DNA of 26,002 nt from Nitrospira sp. UBA2082. Lineage in GTDB: Bacteria; Nitrospirota; Nitrospiria; Nitrospirales; Nitrospiraceae. How positions within the stretch are numbered: the first letter of the stretch is position 1; every line of letters starts with the position of its first letter. Positions 24,588 to 26,002 of the stretch are shown piece by piece. A program made the translations under genes and the position numbers. The stretch is taken from positions 35,840-61,841 of the forward strand of contig DCZO01000004.1 of the NCBI GenBank assembly GCA_002331335.1. Reading direction: 5' to 3'. The notes under the pieces were generated by a model. It searched no databases. It was not told the DNA's origin and saw only the letters and a list, made by a program, of their open reading frames with translations.

Positions 24588-24673
24588 AGCTGAATCCATT
24601 TGCCGAGAGCTGTCTCTTATAGGCCGACAACAAAGCTCGGAGGGTACTCTAAGACTCGAAAGGAGATAGAGCC

Positions 24674-24892
24674 ATGACCTGCAACATTGGAGGAATCGAA
24701 AAGCCGCTCCGTATCGCCGGTGGGTTGTTACTCATCGGAGTTGGGGCGCTTGGTGGGCTTCCCTCCGTCGGAACGGGAATCGCGCTGACATTAGGTGCCG
24801 TCTTTCTCGTCACCGGAGTGATTGGGTATTGTCCGTTGACGTCTGTGTTGGGCATCAACACGTGCGAACCGTCTTCAGACGGGAAGAAATGA
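24674..24892 (+). CDS. DUF2892 small membrane protein (YgaP TM-domain-like)
   Basis: Membrane protein of 72 residues with two hydrophobic helices (about 13-30 and 34-52). The conserved family features are present: CNIGGIEKPLRIAGGLLLIG at residues 3-22, and GYCPLTSVLGINTC near the C-terminus, with three cysteines at positions flanking the helices. AAAGGAG precedes the ATG. DUF2892 forms the membrane part of the rhodanese-fusion protein YgaP and is frequently found as a small protein beside sulfur-handling genes; a role in sulfur chemistry here is inference, supported by the adjacent TsdA-like and DsrE-like genes. The 86-base spacer upstream holds a short CCGAG/CTCGG inverted pair and nothing else clear. 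Confidence 0.88.
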   Translation: MTCNIGGIEKPLRIAGGLLLIGVGALGGLPSVGTGIALTLGAVFLVTGVIGYCPLTSVLGINTCEPSSDGKK

Positions 24893-24902
24893 GGTTGTGA
24901 TC

Positions 24903-25757
24903 ATGCGCCGATTGGCGATTGTCGGCATCGTGGCGCTCAGTCTGTTCACTCTCGCCGCTGGCTGTGTACCGCCTCCGCGTGTCGCCGGACAACCGGAGCT
25001 CACGACCGGGGCAGAACGGGTGTCAGGTATCGATCCGCTGTTCTTACCGCCTTCACCGGAAACGATTCCTGGCGACCTGCGGGGCGAAGCAATTCGCATG
25101 GGGTATCTCATGGTGGTCGATACTCAACAATATGGAAAATCGTATGTCGGGAATGCGCTCAACTGTACAAATTGCCATCTGGATGCAGGGCTCAATCCCA
25201 ATACCGCGTCGTTCGTCGGTATCAGCGTCCTCTATCCGGAATACCGCGCCCGCGCCGGACGGAAGATGACCCTCACGGATCGGATCAACGAATGTTTCGA
25301 GCGGAGTATGAACGGCAAGGCGCTTCCGCCGGACAGTACGAAGCTGGCCGCCGTCGTCGCCTACATCGATTGGTTGTCGAAGAATGTGCCGGCCGGCAGC
25401 ACCGTGCCGTGGCGGGGAATTCCCCGCATCACGCAGGCTCGTCCTCCGGATCCCGCCAAGGGCAAGCATGTCTTTACGACGAAATGCAGCTTTTGTCATG
25501 GGACAGACGGGCAAGGGACGATGGCGGCGCCGCCGCTCTGGGGCCCCCGGTCCTATACGATCGGCGCAGGCATGGCCAGGCTCGGAGTCGCGGCGTCATT
25601 CATCAAAGCGAATATGCCGCGCGGCTGGGGATGGACCGTGACGGATGACGAAGCCTTCGATGTCGCGGCCTATGTCAACGGCCAGCCGCGCCCCGACTTT
25701 CCAGGGAAGGTCAATGATTGGCCACAGGGTGGCAAGCCGGCGGATGTGCCGTACTAA
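24903..25757 (+). CDS. Diheme c-type cytochrome lipoprotein, TsdA (thiosulfate dehydrogenase)-like
   Basis: Exported diheme cytochrome resembling TsdA, which couples two thiosulfates to tetrathionate (or the reverse) in the periplasm. From the ATG at 24903 (GAGG 8 bases upstream; an in-frame GTG lies two codons earlier) it has 284 residues. A lipoprotein signal ends at Cys21 (LAAGC), unlike the soluble TsdA proteins. The N-terminal heme motif is CTNCH (88-92) in GNALNCTNCHLDAG; RINECFERSMNG holds Cys131, matching the Cys that is the unusual axial heme ligand of TsdA. The second heme motif is CSFCH (195-199), with Met238 (ANMPRGWGW) as likely ligand. The C-terminal end DWPQGGKPADVPY resembles TsdA. 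Neighbours (monoheme cytochrome, DUF2892, DsrE-like) support a sulfur role; direction of the reaction is not decidable. Confidence 0.83.
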   Translation: MRRLAIVGIVALSLFTLAAGCVPPPRVAGQPELTTGAERVSGIDPLFLPPSPETIPGDLRGEAIRMGYLMVVDTQQYGKSYVGNALNCTNCHLDAGLNPNTASFVGISVLYPEYRARAGRKMTLTDRINECFERSMNGKALPPDSTKLAAVVAYIDWLSKNVPAGSTVPWRGIPRITQARPPDPAKGKHVFTTKCSFCHGTDGQGTMAAPPLWGPRSYTIGAGMARLGVAASFIKANMPRGWGWTVTDDEAFDVAAYVNGQPRPDFPGKVNDWPQGGKPADVPY

Positions 25758-25784
25758 GCGGAATCGCTGGGAGGTGTTATTAAG

Positions 25785-26002
25785 ATGAACGTAGTGCTCC
25801 TTGCGCTTGTGGTCGTCGCATGTGGCGTCTCTACCGTAGCGTGCAGTGAAACAACCGTCGTGCCGTCGCAGGAATCGCATCGAGTGGTCATGCATCTTAA
25901 TTCAGGCGATGAGAAGGTCCAGCGAGGGGTGTTGAACAATATCCGGCACCTCTATCAAGCGATGGGGCGGGAGCATTTGCGGGTCGAGTTGGTTGCGCAT
26001 GG
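25785..26002 (+). CDS. Exported DsrE-like protein, 3'-truncated by window edge
   Basis: The reading frame starts at the ATG at 25785 (GGAGG about 10 bases upstream), remains open to the window end, and gives the first 72 or so residues. The first 20 form a hydrophobic signal (MNVVLLALVVVACGVSTVAC) with two possible lipid-anchored cysteines, Cys13 and Cys20; neither has an ideal lipobox. The mature part begins with SHRVVMHLNSGDEKVQRGVL, then NNIRHLYQAMG and LRVELVAHG, the pattern of DsrE/DsrF-like small proteins, several of which transfer sulfur in the cytoplasm or lie in the periplasm beside thiosulfate-oxidation genes. The catalytic Cys of sulfur-transferring DsrE proteins would lie further downstream and cannot be checked here. 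Confidence 0.75.
   Translation, partial: MNVVLLALVVVACGVSTVACSETTVVPSQESHRVVMHLNSGDEKVQRGVLNNIRHLYQAMGREHLRVELVAH

Noticed and set aside
24610..24621. CTGTCTCTTATA, identical to 12 bases of the Tn5 mosaic end used in sequencing libraries
   Set aside because: Only 12 of 19 bases match and the flanking sequence continues naturally into a spacer with a normal ribosome-binding site. There is no sign of a chimeric join, so chance is the simplest view; read mapping over 24580-24650 would settle an adapter artefact.

Overview
The window is a 26 kb run of GC-rich bacterial DNA in which every recognisable gene lies on the + strand with short spacers. I found no rRNA, tRNA, CRISPR array, transposase or phage gene. 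The gene content (phosphoketolase with acetate kinase, a DUF1207 outer-membrane protein, STAS-fused MlaE, many c-type cytochromes) and the palindromic intergenic repeats suggest a Nitrospirota-like, Nitrospira-type Gram-negative chemolithotroph. That assignment is inference; no marker gene is present to prove it.

Layout. (1) 1-2087: the C-terminal two thirds of an RND efflux pump, cut by the window edge and carrying an in-frame REP-like palindrome. (2) 2260-9383: a complete tripartite ABC exporter of the YbhGFSR type: TolC-like outer-membrane channel, HlyD-type adaptor, fused double ATPase and two ABC-2 permeases. (3) 9462-10472: a proline-iminopeptidase-like alpha/beta hydrolase. (4) 10527-15903: a tight carbon module of short-form alpha-glucan phosphorylase, acetate kinase and phosphoketolase, which could turn stored glycogen into acetate plus ATP. 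(5) 16034-18840: a DUF1207 outer-membrane protein and an FtsH-type membrane protease. (6) 18848-22564: an Mla/MCE lipid-transport operon (STAS-MlaE fusion, MlaF, MlaD, auxiliary lipoprotein), interrupted by a long hairpin. (7) 22598-23894: a monoheme cytochrome c, a small VIT/CCC1-like membrane protein and an OsmC-family protein. (8) 24204-26002: a second monoheme cytochrome c, a DUF2892 protein, a TsdA-like diheme cytochrome lipoprotein and the start of an exported DsrE-like protein, together suggesting periplasmic sulfur chemistry.

The common theme is envelope maintenance (efflux, lipid transport, membrane proteolysis) together with redox and stored-carbon metabolism, so the region may be a stress or energy-limitation island. 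The least expected signals are the glycogen-to-acetate module, the sulfur-type module at the right end, and several families of palindromic repeats, one inside a coding sequence and one inside the mla operon.
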